Assembly: GCA_035574315.1 (NCBI GenBank)
Contig: DATLYW010000012.1
Span: forward strand, 1-64,000
Length of the DNA stretch: 64,000 bases
Source of the DNA: Candidatus Zixiibacteriota bacterium
Lineage (GTDB): Bacteria > Desulfobacterota > Binatia > UBA9968
Reading direction: 5' to 3'
A model generated the notes under the pieces. It was not told the origin of the DNA. It ran no database searches and saw nothing but the letters and a program-made list of their open reading frames with translations. The translations under genes and the position numbers were made by a program. Below, piece by piece: positions 26,565 through 40,621 of this stretch. How positions within the stretch are numbered: the first letter of the stretch is position 1; the number at the start of each line of letters is the position of its first letter.

Positions 26565-26637
26565 AGCGCCGCAAGGCCGTTCTGATCCGGTTTCCCGATG
26601 CTTCGCCCGGCGGACGGTACCCTGCGGGTTTTGACGG

Positions 26638-27059
26638 ATGAAGATCACCACTGCCACGCTGACCGAAAGCACCTCCGGATTTTGCGACGTCGTCGACATC
26701 ACCGGGAAAGTCACGCGGCTGATCGCGCGCGAGAAGCTGCGCTCGGGCGTGGCGACGCTGTTCGTATCGGGCTCGACCGCCGCTCTCACCACGATCGAGC
26801 ACGAGCCTGGACTGGTCCGCGATCTCAAGGAGCTGGTGGAAAAGCTGATTCCCTCGAACAGGCGCTACCATCATGACGAGCGCTGGAACGACGACAACGG
26901 CTTCTCCCACTTGCGTGCGTCGCTTTTCGGGCCGTCACTGGCGATTCCGGTCGAAGACGGCCGTCCGGCGCTCGGAACCTGGCAGCAGATCGTGCTGCTG
27001 GACTTCGACAACCGACCGCGGACCCGACAGATCGTCGTTCAACTCATAGGAGAAGCGGA

Positions 27060-27063
<4 letters not shown>
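26638..27063 (+). CDS. yjbQ: YjbQ/UPF0047 family protein
   Basis: A 141-aa single-domain protein with the UPF0047 motifs ALTTIEHEPGL, YHHDERWNDDNGFSHLRASLFG and WQQIVLLDFDNRPRTR. Members have weak thiamin phosphate synthase activity in vitro, but the physiological role is unsettled. It begins with ATG at 26638 and overlaps the GTG start of the phoH-like gene, so the two are coupled. Confidence 0.93.
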
Positions 27064-28086
<1,023 letters not shown>

Positions 28087-28094
<8 letters not shown>

Positions 28095-29226
28095 TCGCTT
28101 CCAGACGGACCTTCAACTGCAGGGGCTTGCCGTCGCGGATCACGCTCACCGAGACGGTATCGCCGACCTTGTACTTTTCCAGAGCCAGGAACAGATCGTT
28201 GGGCGACTCGATTTTCTTGCCGTCGAGGCCGACGATGATGTCGCCTAGGCGCACGCGGCCGGTGGCGTCCCTGCGCGTCGGCCGCATTCCCGCCCTGGCC
28301 GCCGGACCGCCCGGGATGACATCGACCACCAGAACTCCCCTGACCCCGAGCCGCTGAGCGATCGGCTCCTCGGCGATCTGAATCCCCAGTCCGGGGCGGA
28401 TGACCTTGCCGTGCCGGATCAGCTCCGGCACGACCCGGTTCACCGTGTCAACCGGAATAGCGAAGCCGATCCCTGCCGAAGCCCCGGACGGGCTGTAAAT
28501 GGCCGTATTGACCCCGATCAGTCGTCCTGCGCTGTCGAGCAGCGGCCCTCCGGAGTTGCCCGGGTTGATCGCGGCATCGGTCTGGATGACGCCTTGAATC
28601 GGCCGTCGCGTCACCGACTCGATCTCTCGCCCCAATGCGCTGATCACGCCCGTGGTGAGCGTCTGGTCGAGGCCGAAGGGATTGCCGATCGCGAAAACCT
28701 TCTGCCCGACCTGAAGGTCCTTGGAGGTGCCGATCGGAATGGCGGGAAGGCGGCTGGCCGGCGCGTCGATCTTGAGGACCGCCAGGTCGTTGTCGGGGGC
28801 GACGCCCACGAGCCTCGCTTTCCAGGTGGATTGATCCGCGAGCGTCACCTGAGCTGCGGCGGCATTCTGGATGACATGAAAGTTGGTGACGATGTTGCCG
28901 GTGTTGTCCCAGATGATGCCGGTGCCCGTTCCCTCCGGGATCTGGAGCAGGTTCAGGGAAAAAAGATCGCGCTGGACGGCGATGCTGGTGATGTGAACCA
29001 CCGAAGGAGATGCCTGACGAAACAGCGCAATGGTTGCTTTCTCGTCGGCGCCGAGGTCGCCTCGCGGGGTGACCGCCCGGGGCTGGGCACGAGGGTCGTT
29101 GAGCGCCGCGCCCCCGACCAGCACCTCCCTCAACGCAAAAACCAAGAACAGAAAAACCAAAGCCGCTGGCACGGCCGCGTAAATCCAGGCGTGGCGGCTT
29201 GCCGCTCTCAGGGTTGGTCTGGACAC
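28087..29226 (-). CDS. HtrA/Deg-family serine protease with PDZ domain
   Basis: 379-aa periplasmic quality-control protease (S1C). An N-terminal membrane anchor (IYAAVPAALVFLFLVFAL) is followed by the trypsin-like domain. The catalytic triad is H in TNFHVIQN, D in NDLAVLKID and S in NPGNSGGPLL. One C-terminal PDZ domain (GVLVVDVIPGGPAARAGM) follows. GTG at 29226 is chosen because GAGGTG lies 5 nt upstream. It lies next to three Hsp20 genes and groESL, consistent with a stress-protection cluster. Confidence 0.95.
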
Positions 29227-29512
29227 GGTGTCACCTCGGGAAGTCCGATTCGTGCGGCAAGCTGTGCCGCGGTCCGGGCGCACAGGCGCACACAGGCGTC
29301 CGGCGATTTTCCTTCGATTTTTATACCACCTGGAGCGGGGATTGCCAGCCGTCCGGCGCGGGCTGCTGCGACGGGACCCGCTTGCAGGGTCGGTCCGCGG
29401 CGCGGACGGAAGCGCGCATCTTCTCGCTGCGCTCTTTCGCGCCAGCCGTCGCGAGGCCGATCGAGCGCTTCGGCCCTGTATCCCCAGCGGTCTCCCGACG
29501 CAGGCGCGGTGC

Positions 29513-29911
29513 CTACGCGATCTTTACCTCGATCCTTCGCGGCTTCGCTTCTTCCGCCTTGGGAAGGGTCAGGCTCAGGACGCCGTGCTTGAGGTCCGCG
29601 GCGATCTTGGTCTGGTCCACCTTTTCACTCAGCTCGAACTGTCGGAAGAAGCTCGCCAGCCGGTACTCGCGATAGATCGGATCGCCCGGAGCAATGTGCG
29701 ACGGCTTGCCGCGGATGGTGAGTATGTTGTTCTCCACGCGCACCTCGAGATCGTCCTTGGACACGCCCGGAAGATCGGCCTTGACCACGAGCCCGTCGCC
29801 GGTTTCGTAGATGTCGACCGGCGGAGTCACGTACTGCTCCTGACTTCGCGTCTCCTCGCGAACGGTCGTCGTTCTCGGCTGACCGCGCGTCGCTACCGTT
29901 TTCTCCGCCAT
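29513..29911 (-). CDS. Small heat-shock protein Hsp20 (first of three)
   Basis: 132-aa ATP-independent holdase. The alpha-crystallin domain begins YVTPPVDIYETGDGLVVKADLPGV and ends with GVLSLTLPKAEEAKPRRIEVKI. The short N-terminal arm lacks the WDPF motif found in the neighbouring copy. It follows the second Hsp20 gene by 24 nt on the same strand, so they are likely co-transcribed from the promoter at 30439-30466. Confidence 0.95.
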   Translation of the reverse strand: MAEKTVATRGQPRTTTVREETRSQEQYVTPPVDIYETGDGLVVKADLPGVSKDDLEVRVENNILTIRGKPSHIAPGDPIYREYRLASFFRQFELSEKVDQTKIAADLKHGVLSLTLPKAEEAKPRRIEVKIA

Positions 29912-29935
29912 CGTAACGGTCCTCCGAATTTCGCC

Positions 29936-30394
29936 TTACGAGACCTTGACGTTGATTTGCTTGGGTTTCGATTTCTCCGCCTTCGGCAGCTTCACCAGCA
30001 AGAGGCCGTTCTTGTATTCGGCTTCGACCCCCGCCTCGTCCACCTCGACGGGCAAGTCGATGGTCCGCACGAACCGTCCGATCGCCCGCTCGCTTCTGTG
30101 AAACGCTTCCGGCCGCACGTCCTCGCCGATCCTGGATTTCTCGCCCGACAACGTGAGGCGATTTTGCAGCACCGTTACCTCGAGCGATCCGATGTCGATG
30201 CCGGGGGTGAGCGCCTCAACGTAGAGGTTGTCCTTGTCCTCCAGCAGATTGATCAACGGGTAGCGTCGCGGCGCCTTACCCGGAAGAAAAGCGACCGGAT
30301 GCCACGATTCCTGCCCCAGGCCGAAGCCCTCGAAAGCCCGGTCGATTTCCCGCCGTAAAGCCTCGATTTCCTCGAAAGGATCCCATCGAGCCAT
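29936..30394 (-). CDS. Small heat-shock protein Hsp20 (second of three)
   Basis: 152 aa, beginning MARWDPFEEIEALRREI, a standard Hsp20 N-terminal arm. The alpha-crystallin domain contains LYVEALTPGIDIGSLEVTV and ends GLLLVKLPKAEKSKPKQI. ATG at 30394 follows the strong ribosome-binding sequence AAGGAGAG; the much longer open frame upstream is a shadow of the divergent Hsp20. It is the first gene of the minus-strand Hsp20 pair. Confidence 0.95.
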   Translation of the reverse strand: MARWDPFEEIEALRREIDRAFEGFGLGQESWHPVAFLPGKAPRRYPLINLLEDKDNLYVEALTPGIDIGSLEVTVLQNRLTLSGEKSRIGEDVRPEAFHRSERAIGRFVRTIDLPVEVDEAGVEAEYKNGLLLVKLPKAEKSKPKQINVKVS

Positions 30395-30438
30395 CGATCT
30401 CTCTCCTTTCCAGCTCGCCCTCGGGAACGATCGAAGGC

Positions 30439-30466
30439 AAGTTAGCCATCGACTGGCCGCTGTCAA
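30439..30466 (-). promoter_or_regulatory. Promoter for the minus-strand Hsp20 pair
   Basis: On the minus strand: TTGACA (30461-30466), a 16-nt spacer and TAACTT (30439-30444), about 45 nt before the Hsp20 start. It faces away from the similar plus-strand promoter at 30494. No CIRCE element is visible. Confidence 0.5.
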
Positions 30467-30493
30467 GTCGCTCCGGCCTGCAGGGCCGTGCCA

Positions 30494-30522
30494 TTGACGG
30501 CACCGGGCGCGGTGCTTAGCTT
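30494..30522 (+). promoter_or_regulatory. Promoter for the plus-strand Hsp20
   Basis: TTGACG (30494-30499), a 17-nt spacer and TAGCTT (30517-30522), about 40 nt before the ATG at 30563. The -10 resembles that of the divergent promoter (TAACTT), which may mean shared regulation. Confidence 0.42.
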
Positions 30523-30562
30523 TCCGGCAGGGCTTGCACGACGCCCCTGAAAGGAGAGAACG

Positions 30563-30985
30563 ATGGAGCTGGTCAGATGGGAACCGTTCGAGAGGTTGAA
30601 CCGCCTCGGCGACCTGCTGGATGAGGCTTTCGGCCTGGTCACCACCGGCTTCGCCGGCGATTGGAATCCTCCGGTGGATATCCTGGAAAGCAAGGACGCC
30701 TACCTGATCCAGGCGGACATTCCTGGAATGAAGCTCGAGGATCTCAACGTCGAGGTTCACGAGCGCTCGCTGATGCTCAGCGGCGAACGCAAGCGAGCTT
30801 CGGCCGAAGGCATCGAATATCATCACCTCGAGCGGCCTTCCGGCAAGTTCTCGCGGCGATTTTATCTGCCGGAGAACGCCCGAACGGACGCCATCCAGGC
30901 CACGTACCGGGATGGAGTGCTCGAAATCTGCGTGCCCAAGGTCGAGAAAGCCAGGCCGCGCCAGATCGAGGTCACCGTTCACTGA
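30563..30985 (+). CDS. Small heat-shock protein Hsp20 (third of three)
   Basis: 140 aa with N-terminus MELVRWEPFERLNRLGDLLDE and alpha-crystallin domain VDILESKDAYLIQADIPGM through RDGVLEICVPKVEKARPRQIEV. AAAGGAGAG precedes the ATG. It is divergent from the other two Hsp20 genes and ends before a bidirectional terminator shared with groEL. The three Hsp20 differ enough to be old paralogues able to form mixed oligomers. Confidence 0.95.
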   Translation: MELVRWEPFERLNRLGDLLDEAFGLVTTGFAGDWNPPVDILESKDAYLIQADIPGMKLEDLNVEVHERSLMLSGERKRASAEGIEYHHLERPSGKFSRRFYLPENARTDAIQATYRDGVLEICVPKVEKARPRQIEVTVH

Positions 30986-31086
30986 GAAAACCGTCGGCCG
31001 GGGGAAAGCGAGCCCCCCGGCCGCGTTCTTTTTCCCATCATCTTCCGCCTTCACTCCGCTCGAGCAAAAAACTCGGCCAAAAAAAA

Positions 31087-31115
31087 GGGTGCTCTCGCAG
31101 CGAGAGCACCCTTTT
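31087..31115. terminator. Bidirectional intrinsic terminator between hsp20 and groL
   Basis: A perfect 11-bp stem GGGTGCTCTCG-CAG-CGAGAGCACCC (31087-31111) is flanked by TTTT on the right and a run of A on the left (31079-31086, giving U's on the minus strand). It therefore works for both the plus-strand hsp20 and the minus-strand groESL transcript. Confidence 0.88.
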
Positions 31116-31139
31116 GTGCTTCGAAGCCGGCTTCGGCGC

Positions 31140-32789
<1,650 letters not shown>

Positions 32790-33080
32790 CTACTCGATGA
32801 CGCCGAGGATGTCATCTTCCCGCATGATGAGATGCTCCTCGCCGTCCAGCTTGATTTCCGTTCCGGAGTACTTTCCGAAAAGAATCTTGTCTCCCGCCTT
32901 GACGCTCAAGGGGATGACCTTGCCGTCCTCGTGCCTCCCCGGCCCCACGGCCACGACTCGCCCTTCTTGGGGCTTTTCCTTGGCGGTATCCGGTATGATG
33001 ATCCCGCCTTTCGTTTTCTCCTCCTCCTCGATGCGTTTGACGATCACCCTGTCATGCAGGGGGCGGATTTTCGTTGCCAT
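32790..33080 (-). CDS. groS: Co-chaperonin GroES (10 kDa)
   Basis: 96 aa with the family signatures [33 protein letters not shown] (mobile loop GGIIIPD) and [14 protein letters not shown]. It caps the GroEL chamber. AGGAGGT precedes the ATG. No CIRCE operator (TTAGCACTC-N9-GAGTGCTAA) lies upstream, so HrcA control of the classic kind is not supported here. Confidence 0.97.
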   Translation of the reverse strand: MATKIRPLHDRVIVKRIEEEEKTKGGIIIPDTAKEKPQEGRVVAVGPGRHEDGKVIPLSVKAGDKILFGKYSGTEIKLDGEEHLIMREDDILGVIE

Positions 33081-33141
33081 AGCACCTCCTCAAAATAAAA
33101 CGTAGATTTACCTAACCAGGAGACTGGTTTTTTAATCGTCA

Positions 33142-33169
33142 AATTTAAGCCGGGCTTGTTTTTCGTCAA
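33142..33169 (-). promoter_or_regulatory. Promoter for groESL
   Basis: Minus strand: TTGACG (33164-33169), a 16-nt spacer and TAAATT (33142-33147), about 60 nt upstream of groS. A small inverted repeat AACCAG-GAGA-CTGGTT lies between it and the gene (33114-33129), inside the leader. This repeat could be an operator or an RNA thermometer-type hairpin; nothing proves either. Confidence 0.45.
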
Positions 33170-33197
33170 GGGGGGGACGGCCGAAAAAGCCGTCATT

Positions 33198-33584
33198 TTA
33201 CTGCTTCCCACCCGACCCTTGCGTTGGCCGGGCGAGGCTGCGGATATAGGCAATCAGGGCGCCGATCTCGTCTGGCCTGAGCTGGCCGCCCCAGGATGGC
33301 ATAAACGAGGACCTCCCCACACCCGCTCCCCCTTTCTCGATGATGCTGCGCAGGTAGGCGTCCGATAACACCCCCATCGTCTTGCCGTCCGTGTGGTCGG
33401 CGGGCTTTACAGGCAGCGCCCGCGCGGCCACGCCGTCCCCCTTACCGTTCTCCCCGTGACACCCGGTACAGTAGGCGGCGTAGAGCTTCCGCCCTTCGGT
33501 CATGCTCTGCGGTATGGCAAGGGATGGGACGAGCCCCAGCCCGAGAACGATTCCTGCGCAACTCTTTCTCCACGTCACCCTCAT
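33198..33584 (-). CDS. Exported c-type cytochrome (single heme)
   Basis: 128 aa with a signal peptide (CAGIVLGLGLVPSLAIPQS) and one heme site CTGCH. The KGDGVAARAL segment follows, and a likely axial methionine lies in SSFMPSWGG. It resembles small class I cytochromes found beside oxidases or dehydrogenases. ATG at 33584 follows GAGGAA. It is isolated: groESL lies downstream on the same strand and a GST is divergent. Confidence 0.88.
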   Translation of the reverse strand: MRVTWRKSCAGIVLGLGLVPSLAIPQSMTEGRKLYAAYCTGCHGENGKGDGVAARALPVKPADHTDGKTMGVLSDAYLRSIIEKGGAGVGRSSFMPSWGGQLRPDEIGALIAYIRSLARPTQGSGGKQ

Positions 33585-33725
33585 TTCCTCGCGGCCCGGC
33601 GGGATTCGGTCCGTGTTTGTACCAGAAAACCCCGCGCAAGGATAGCACACCCGGCGAGTCTGTTCTCAGGGGGAAAACGGTGATAAGAACTCCCCAGTCG
33701 CACGACGCGCGGTAAGGGAGGGGGC

Positions 33726-34346
33726 ATGCTCAAGATCTGGGGCAGAACCGATTCGTCCAACGTCCAGAAGGTACTCTGGTGCTGCGGTGAGCTCGGCCTC
33801 GAGTTCGAGCGGATCGATCTCGGCGGAAAATTCGGGGGAAACCGGGAGCGAAGCTACCTCGAGATGAACCCGAACGGGTTGGTACCGACCATCCGCGACG
33901 GGAATTTCGTCCTCTGGGAATCGAACAGTATCCTTCGCTACCTGGTCGAAAAGTACGGCCGGGGAAGGTTGCTCCCGGGAGGTCTCGAAGGTAGAGCCAA
34001 CGCCAACCGGTGGATGGACTGGCAGCTCTCCACGTTCAATCCAGCGATGGTTCCCCTGTTCGTGGCCCTCATCCGCACGCCGGAAGAAAAACGCGACGCC
34101 AAAGGAATCACCACCGCCCTGGAAAGGACCGCCGCCGCCTGGAAGATCGTCGACGACCAGCTCGCGGCGAGCCCCTACCTGGCAGGCGACGAGTTCTCGA
34201 TCGGGGATATTCCGCTCGGCGTCTGGGCGTACCGCTGGTTCAACCTGCCTGTCGAGCGTCCGGAATTCAGCCGCGTGCAAGACTGGTATCGCAGACTCTG
34301 CGAGCGTCCGCCCTATCGGACCCACATCATGATTCCGGTGACCTGA
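33726..34346 (+). CDS. Glutathione S-transferase family protein
   Basis: 206 aa with a thioredoxin-like N-terminal domain (LKIWGRTDSSNVQKVLWCCGELG, MNPNGLVPTI, WESNSILRYLVEKY) and an all-alpha C-terminal domain with the capping-box region AGDEFSIGDIPLGVW. The N-terminal serines of the active-site loop suggest a theta/serine-type enzyme. The substrate is unknown. GGGAGGGGGC precedes the ATG at 33726. Confidence 0.93.
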   Translation: MLKIWGRTDSSNVQKVLWCCGELGLEFERIDLGGKFGGNRERSYLEMNPNGLVPTIRDGNFVLWESNSILRYLVEKYGRGRLLPGGLEGRANANRWMDWQLSTFNPAMVPLFVALIRTPEEKRDAKGITTALERTAAAWKIVDDQLAASPYLAGDEFSIGDIPLGVWAYRWFNLPVERPEFSRVQDWYRRLCERPPYRTHIMIPVT

Positions 34347-34371
34347 CGGCGCGGAGCACCCGACCGCCCGA

Positions 34372-34965
34372 CTACGGCCGGGACGTCGGGCCCTTCTCCC
34401 GCAACCTTCGCATCAAGTCGTCGAACGTTCCGTTCGCCAGAATCCGGCTGAACTGGGCCCGATAGTTCCCGATCAGGCTGATTTCCTCCACGACAACGTC
34501 GTAGATCTTCCACTGATCATCCACCCGATGCAGGCGGTAATTGACCGTCAGCGGCTCTCCCCGGCGCGGCACCACCCTGGTGGCGACCTCGGCTCTGTCG
34601 CGCTCGACCCGCTCGCCGAGGAACCTGATTTCTTCGTCCTTGTACGAGACGATCCGGCCGAGATAGGCGTTGCCGAGAAACTCGGCGAAGCTCGTGACGA
34701 ACTCCTGCTGCCGCTCGCCCACCGCGTTCCAATGTTTTCCCAGGCTCTGGCGCGACATCTCGAAAAAGTCGAACCGCGGCATCAGCACCCGCCGCATCAG
34801 CTCGAGCCGCGCAACCGGGTTTTCTCCGGCGGAACCGTTTGCCGCCACGACGACCTGTTCGATGGTTTCGCGGACTTGCTCCGTCGGCGTTCGGGCGTCG
34901 GCCCGGGGGATCCATGCAAAAAAACAAAAAACCAGTGCCAGGGACAGCCTTGACCGTTTTGCCAT
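34372..34965 (-). CDS. MlaC/Ttg2D-family phospholipid-binding ABC auxiliary protein
   Basis: 197 aa, exported (LSLALVFCFFAWIPRADA), with the MlaC pattern VLMPRFDFFEMSRQSLGKHW, FVTSFAEFLGNAYLGRIVSY and VDDQWKIYDVVVEEISLIGNYR. MlaC shuttles phospholipids between outer and inner membrane with MlaFEDB. No other mla gene is present in the window, so this copy is detached from its usual operon. It is convergent with the GST gene. Confidence 0.9.
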   Translation of the reverse strand: MAKRSRLSLALVFCFFAWIPRADARTPTEQVRETIEQVVVAANGSAGENPVARLELMRRVLMPRFDFFEMSRQSLGKHWNAVGERQQEFVTSFAEFLGNAYLGRIVSYKDEEIRFLGERVERDRAEVATRVVPRRGEPLTVNYRLHRVDDQWKIYDVVVEEISLIGNYRAQFSRILANGTFDDLMRRLREKGPTSRP

Positions 34966-35151
34966 AGCCCACCTCCCCGTCGGGCTCGGGAAAACGCAAT
35001 GACCGGGCCATTGGAGCCCTTTATATAACTCATTGAAAAACAGAGAGATTACGTTGAACGATCTGCGTGAAGGCGGCGAAAATCGGCTAAATCAACGGAA
35101 AATGAACGCCGGGCCTGGGAAGGCTCGATCGGGCAGTACGGTCCCGGACCG

Positions 35152-36639
35152 CTATCGCACGAAGAAATTGAGCGACCCGCCGGCGTATTGAGCCAGAGGC
35201 GAGAAGTAGACACCGAGAACGACGGTCAGAACCGCGAGTGGAATGAGCAGGCTCAACCCGTTCGCAGCGACCGCAATCGCGGGATCGGAGGGGTCGGGCT
35301 CCTCGAGAAACATCACCTTGACGATCTTCGCGTAGTAGTAGAGCGAAACGACGCTGTTGAGGATTCCCACTACGGCCAGGATCACGAACGCGCCGCCTTC
35401 GCGCAAAACGGCCGCAAAGAGAAAGAACTTGCCGATGAAGCCGGCGAAAGGCGGGAGCCCGGTGAGCGAGAAGAGAAACACGGTCAGGCAGGCGGCGGGC
35501 ACCACCGCGCCGCGCCACGCGAGCCCCCGGTAGCTCCCGATCTCCTCGCTGCCGGTCGCGTTCGCCATCATGGCAACCACGAGAAAGGCCCCGAGATTCA
35601 TGATCAGATAAACGGCGATGTAAAAGAGAATCGCGCGCAGCCCCTCGTTGTTCAGAATCGCGAGCCCCATCAGCATGTAGCCCGCGTGCGCAATCCCCGA
35701 GTAGGCGAGCATGCGCTTGAGGTTGCTCTGGTTGAGCGCGCAGAGATTGCCGAGCGTCATCGTGACCATGCTGGCGAACAGCAGGACGTGAGGCCATTCG
35801 ACGCCCGAGATGAACGCCCACTCGCCGGACGCGATCGGCCGCGACAGCACGGGAAAAAAGAAACGGATCAGGATCGCGATCCCGGCAGCGTTGGAGGCCA
35901 CCGAGAGAAAGGCCGTGAACGGCGTAGGCGCCCCCTGATAGACGTCGGGAGACCACATGTGGAACGGCACGAAAACGATCTTGTAGCCGAAGCCAGCCAG
36001 GATGAAGACGAAGGCGATGTAGAGGGCGGTGCGGTTGAGATCCGCCTTGCTCGCGAGCGCCTGCTGGATCGCCGCGTAATCCAGGCTTCCCGCAATGCCG
36101 AAGATCCAGCTCATTCCGTAGATCATGACTCCCGAGGCGACGCCGCCGTAGATCAAGTACTTGAGCGCGGCTTCGCTGGAGCGTCGGTTGTGGGGGAGGA
36201 AGCCGGTGAGAACGTACGAAGCCAGGCTCACCAGCTCCAGAGAGAGATACGCCGTGAGGAGGTTACTCGCGGAGGCCATGAAGAACATCCCCAGCGTGCA
36301 GGTCAGCAGCAACGTGTAGTACTCGCCCTGCGGTACCCGGCGGATCTCGTCGCTTCCCATCGACATCCAGATGGTGGCGCTCGCGGCGACCAGCGACACG
36401 ACCTTGAAGAACAGGCTGAACCGGTCGAGAACGATCATCCGGTGGAACAGCCAGCCCTGGGGCGCCCCATAGAGGTCGATGGCGGCGATCAACGCGCCCG
36501 CGCAGCCGAGAAGCGCGACGCTCGCGAGAAACCGCTTCTCGGCGGCGACCAGATCGATCACGACGATCAGCAATACCGCTCCCGTGAGAAGGATCTCCGG
36601 CCAGAAGAAGGCGAGACTTTGAAAATTGTTGAGGTCCAT
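35152..36639 (-). CDS. nuoN: NADH-quinone oxidoreductase subunit N
   Basis: 495-aa antiporter-like membrane subunit of complex I with about 14 helices. It carries the proton-channel lysine/glutamate signatures (LSLELVSLASYVLTGF, FKIVFVPFHMWSPDVYQGAPT, NLKRMLAYSGIAHAGY). ATG at 36639 gives the family start. It is the last gene of the nuo operon, 10 nt after nuoM. Confidence 0.95.
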   Translation of the reverse strand: MDLNNFQSLAFFWPEILLTGAVLLIVVIDLVAAEKRFLASVALLGCAGALIAAIDLYGAPQGWLFHRMIVLDRFSLFFKVVSLVAASATIWMSMGSDEIRRVPQGEYYTLLLTCTLGMFFMASASNLLTAYLSLELVSLASYVLTGFLPHNRRSSEAALKYLIYGGVASGVMIYGMSWIFGIAGSLDYAAIQQALASKADLNRTALYIAFVFILAGFGYKIVFVPFHMWSPDVYQGAPTPFTAFLSVASNAAGIAILIRFFFPVLSRPIASGEWAFISGVEWPHVLLFASMVTMTLGNLCALNQSNLKRMLAYSGIAHAGYMLMGLAILNNEGLRAILFYIAVYLIMNLGAFLVVAMMANATGSEEIGSYRGLAWRGAVVPAACLTVFLFSLTGLPPFAGFIGKFFLFAAVLREGGAFVILAVVGILNSVVSLYYYAKIVKVMFLEEPDPSDPAIAVAANGLSLLIPLAVLTVVLGVYFSPLAQYAGGSLNFFVR

Positions 36640-36649
36640 GGCCGCCGGG

Positions 36650-38164
36650 TCAGAGATGCGGAATGACGATCTGGTTGATCTGATCGAGCGACGCCCGCAA
36701 CAGGTCCAGAACGACGCTCGGGTAAACGCCGACCAGGACCACGATCGCCCCCAGCGGCACCAGGGTGAACATCTCCCGGCCGTTGATTTCCGGAAGCGCA
36801 CGGTATTTTTCGTTGGTCGGCCCCAGCCACACACGCTGGATCGTCCAGAGGAGGTATCCCGCCGTCAGGATGACGCCGCTGGCGGCGATGATCGCAAGCA
36901 CGGGATACTTCTGCCAGGCGCCGAGAAGCACCAGCACCTCCGAGATGAACCCGGAAAGGCCCGGCAGCCCCATCGAGGCGAAGAAGGCGAGCGCGGTCAC
37001 CCCGGTGTAGACCGGCATGACGGCGGCCAGCCCGCCGAATCCTTCGATCTCACGGTGGTGCGCCCGGTCGTAGATCACCCCGACCAGGAGGAACAGCATG
37101 CCGGTGATCGTTCCGTGGTTGAACATCTGCAGCACCGCGCCATTGATCCCCTGCGTCGTAAAGGTGGCCATGCCCAGCATCACGTAGCCCATGTGGCTCA
37201 CGCTGGAATAGGCGACGAGCTTCTTGAGATCCTTCTGCGCCATCGCGCAGAGCGCGCCGTAGATGATGTTCCAGGCCCCGAGCGCCCCCAGGCACCAGAA
37301 AGCGAGATCGGCGGTCGCCGCTGGCAGCATCGGATAGTTTGTGCGCAGAATCCCGTACGTACCCATCTTGAGCAGGATCCCGGCGAGGATCACGGAAATC
37401 GCCGTGGGCGCCTCGACGTGGGCGTCCGGCAGCCAGGTATGGAAAGGAAACGCCGGGATCTTGATCGCAAAGCCGACGAACAATGCCATCCAGACCACGT
37501 GCTGGAATCCCCAGCGCAGCTCGTTGAACGGCCAGAGCGGCAGGACCTGGGTGCCGTAGCGGTTCGCCTGGGCCATCAGCACCGTCATGTCGAAGGTGTG
37601 CGGCTCGCTCGTGAAGTAGAGCGCCAGGATGGCGAGCAGCATCAAGCCGCTGCCGAGGAGCGTGTAAAGAAAGAACTTGATGGCGGCGTACTCGCGGCGG
37701 GGCCCGCCCCAGATGCCGATCAGGAAGTACATCGGCAGCAGCATGACCTCCCAGAAGATGAAAAACAGGAAGAAATCCAGGGCGACGAAGACGCCCATCA
37801 TCCCCGCGTCGAGCAGCAGGAACAGCGCGAAATAGCCCTTGACGCCCCTGTCGATCCCCCAGGAGGCGAAAATGCAGAGAAAGCAGAGCAGCGCGGTCAG
37901 CAGCACCATCGAGATGCTCAGGCCGTCCACGCCGACGAAGTACTGGATGTTGTACGCGGGGATCCACGGTGCTTTCTCGACGAACTGAAAACCCGGATTA
38001 GCGGGATCGAAGTTCACGAACAGCCAGCAGGCCATCAGGAGGGGCGGAACGGTGAAGGCCGCGGAGACCCAGCGAATGAGGTTATGGCTCGCCGCCGGCA
38101 GCAGCAGCACGACGATCATGCCCGCCACCGGAATAAAGGTCATGTAGGTCAGCACGTGCTCCAT
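36650..38164 (-). CDS. nuoM: NADH-quinone oxidoreductase subunit M
   Basis: 504-aa antiporter-like proton-pumping subunit. Motifs: VDGLSISMVLLTALL, FWEVMLLPMYFLIG, FAIKIPAFPFHTWLPDAHVE and DLKKLVAYSSVSHMGYV. ATG at 38164 (MEHVLTYMTF) is chosen because the longer frame above it is a nuoL shadow. It sits between nuoL and nuoN. Confidence 0.96.
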   Translation of the reverse strand: MEHVLTYMTFIPVAGMIVVLLLPAASHNLIRWVSAAFTVPPLLMACWLFVNFDPANPGFQFVEKAPWIPAYNIQYFVGVDGLSISMVLLTALLCFLCIFASWGIDRGVKGYFALFLLLDAGMMGVFVALDFFLFFIFWEVMLLPMYFLIGIWGGPRREYAAIKFFLYTLLGSGLMLLAILALYFTSEPHTFDMTVLMAQANRYGTQVLPLWPFNELRWGFQHVVWMALFVGFAIKIPAFPFHTWLPDAHVEAPTAISVILAGILLKMGTYGILRTNYPMLPAATADLAFWCLGALGAWNIIYGALCAMAQKDLKKLVAYSSVSHMGYVMLGMATFTTQGINGAVLQMFNHGTITGMLFLLVGVIYDRAHHREIEGFGGLAAVMPVYTGVTALAFFASMGLPGLSGFISEVLVLLGAWQKYPVLAIIAASGVILTAGYLLWTIQRVWLGPTNEKYRALPEINGREMFTLVPLGAIVVLVGVYPSVVLDLLRASLDQINQIVIPHL

Positions 38165-38187
38165 CTTCCAAACTCTCCCGTTAGCCC

Positions 38188-40224
<2,037 letters not shown>

Positions 40225-40297
40225 CTGGTGCTTTCGTTTTCGGGGGCCGCGCGCCGCGCCGACCCGGCGCGCCGTTCCCGCGGGGGCCCCGGCCTTC

Positions 40298-40621
40298 CTA
40301 CTCCTTCAGCGTTTGCGCCCCCTCGACGTCAATGGTGTGGAAGATCTGGAAGATCGCCAGCACGATCGCCAGTCCCACGGCCGCCTCGGCGGCGGCGAGC
40401 ATGATGACGAAGATGCCGTAGATCTGGCCGTCGACGCCGCCGCTGCTGAACCGCGAGAACGCCACGTAGTTGACGTTGGCGCTGTTCAGGATCAGCTCGA
40501 CGCCCATCAGAACGCTGATCGCGTTGCGGCGCGTGAGCACCGTGAACAGGCCGAGCACGAACAGGACCGCCCCGATGGCGAGATACGACGACAGCTCGTT
40601 GGGTCCGAATCCGGCGATCAC
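40298..40621 (-). CDS. nuoK: NADH-quinone oxidoreductase subunit K
   Basis: 107-aa membrane subunit with three helices and the conserved glutamates (LMGVELILNSANVNYVAF; MLAAAEAAVGLAIV). GTG at 40621 overlaps the nuoJ stop (GTGA), giving a normal-length NuoK; the longer reading upstream is a shadow of nuoJ. Confidence 0.95.
   Translation of the reverse strand: MIAGFGPNELSSYLAIGAVLFVLGLFTVLTRRNAISVLMGVELILNSANVNYVAFSRFSSGGVDGQIYGIFVIMLAAAEAAVGLAIVLAIFQIFHTIDVEGAQTLKE

Noticed and set aside
29284..30358. Long plus-strand open frames across the Hsp20 genes
   Set aside because: They are high-GC shadows of the minus-strand Hsp20 genes with no domain character; the alpha-crystallin frames on the minus strand are clear.
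33081..33200. CIRCE/HrcA operator upstream of groES
   Set aside because: No TTAGCACTC-N9-GAGTGCTAA pattern or close variant is present; only an unrelated AACCAG/CTGGTT inverted repeat.
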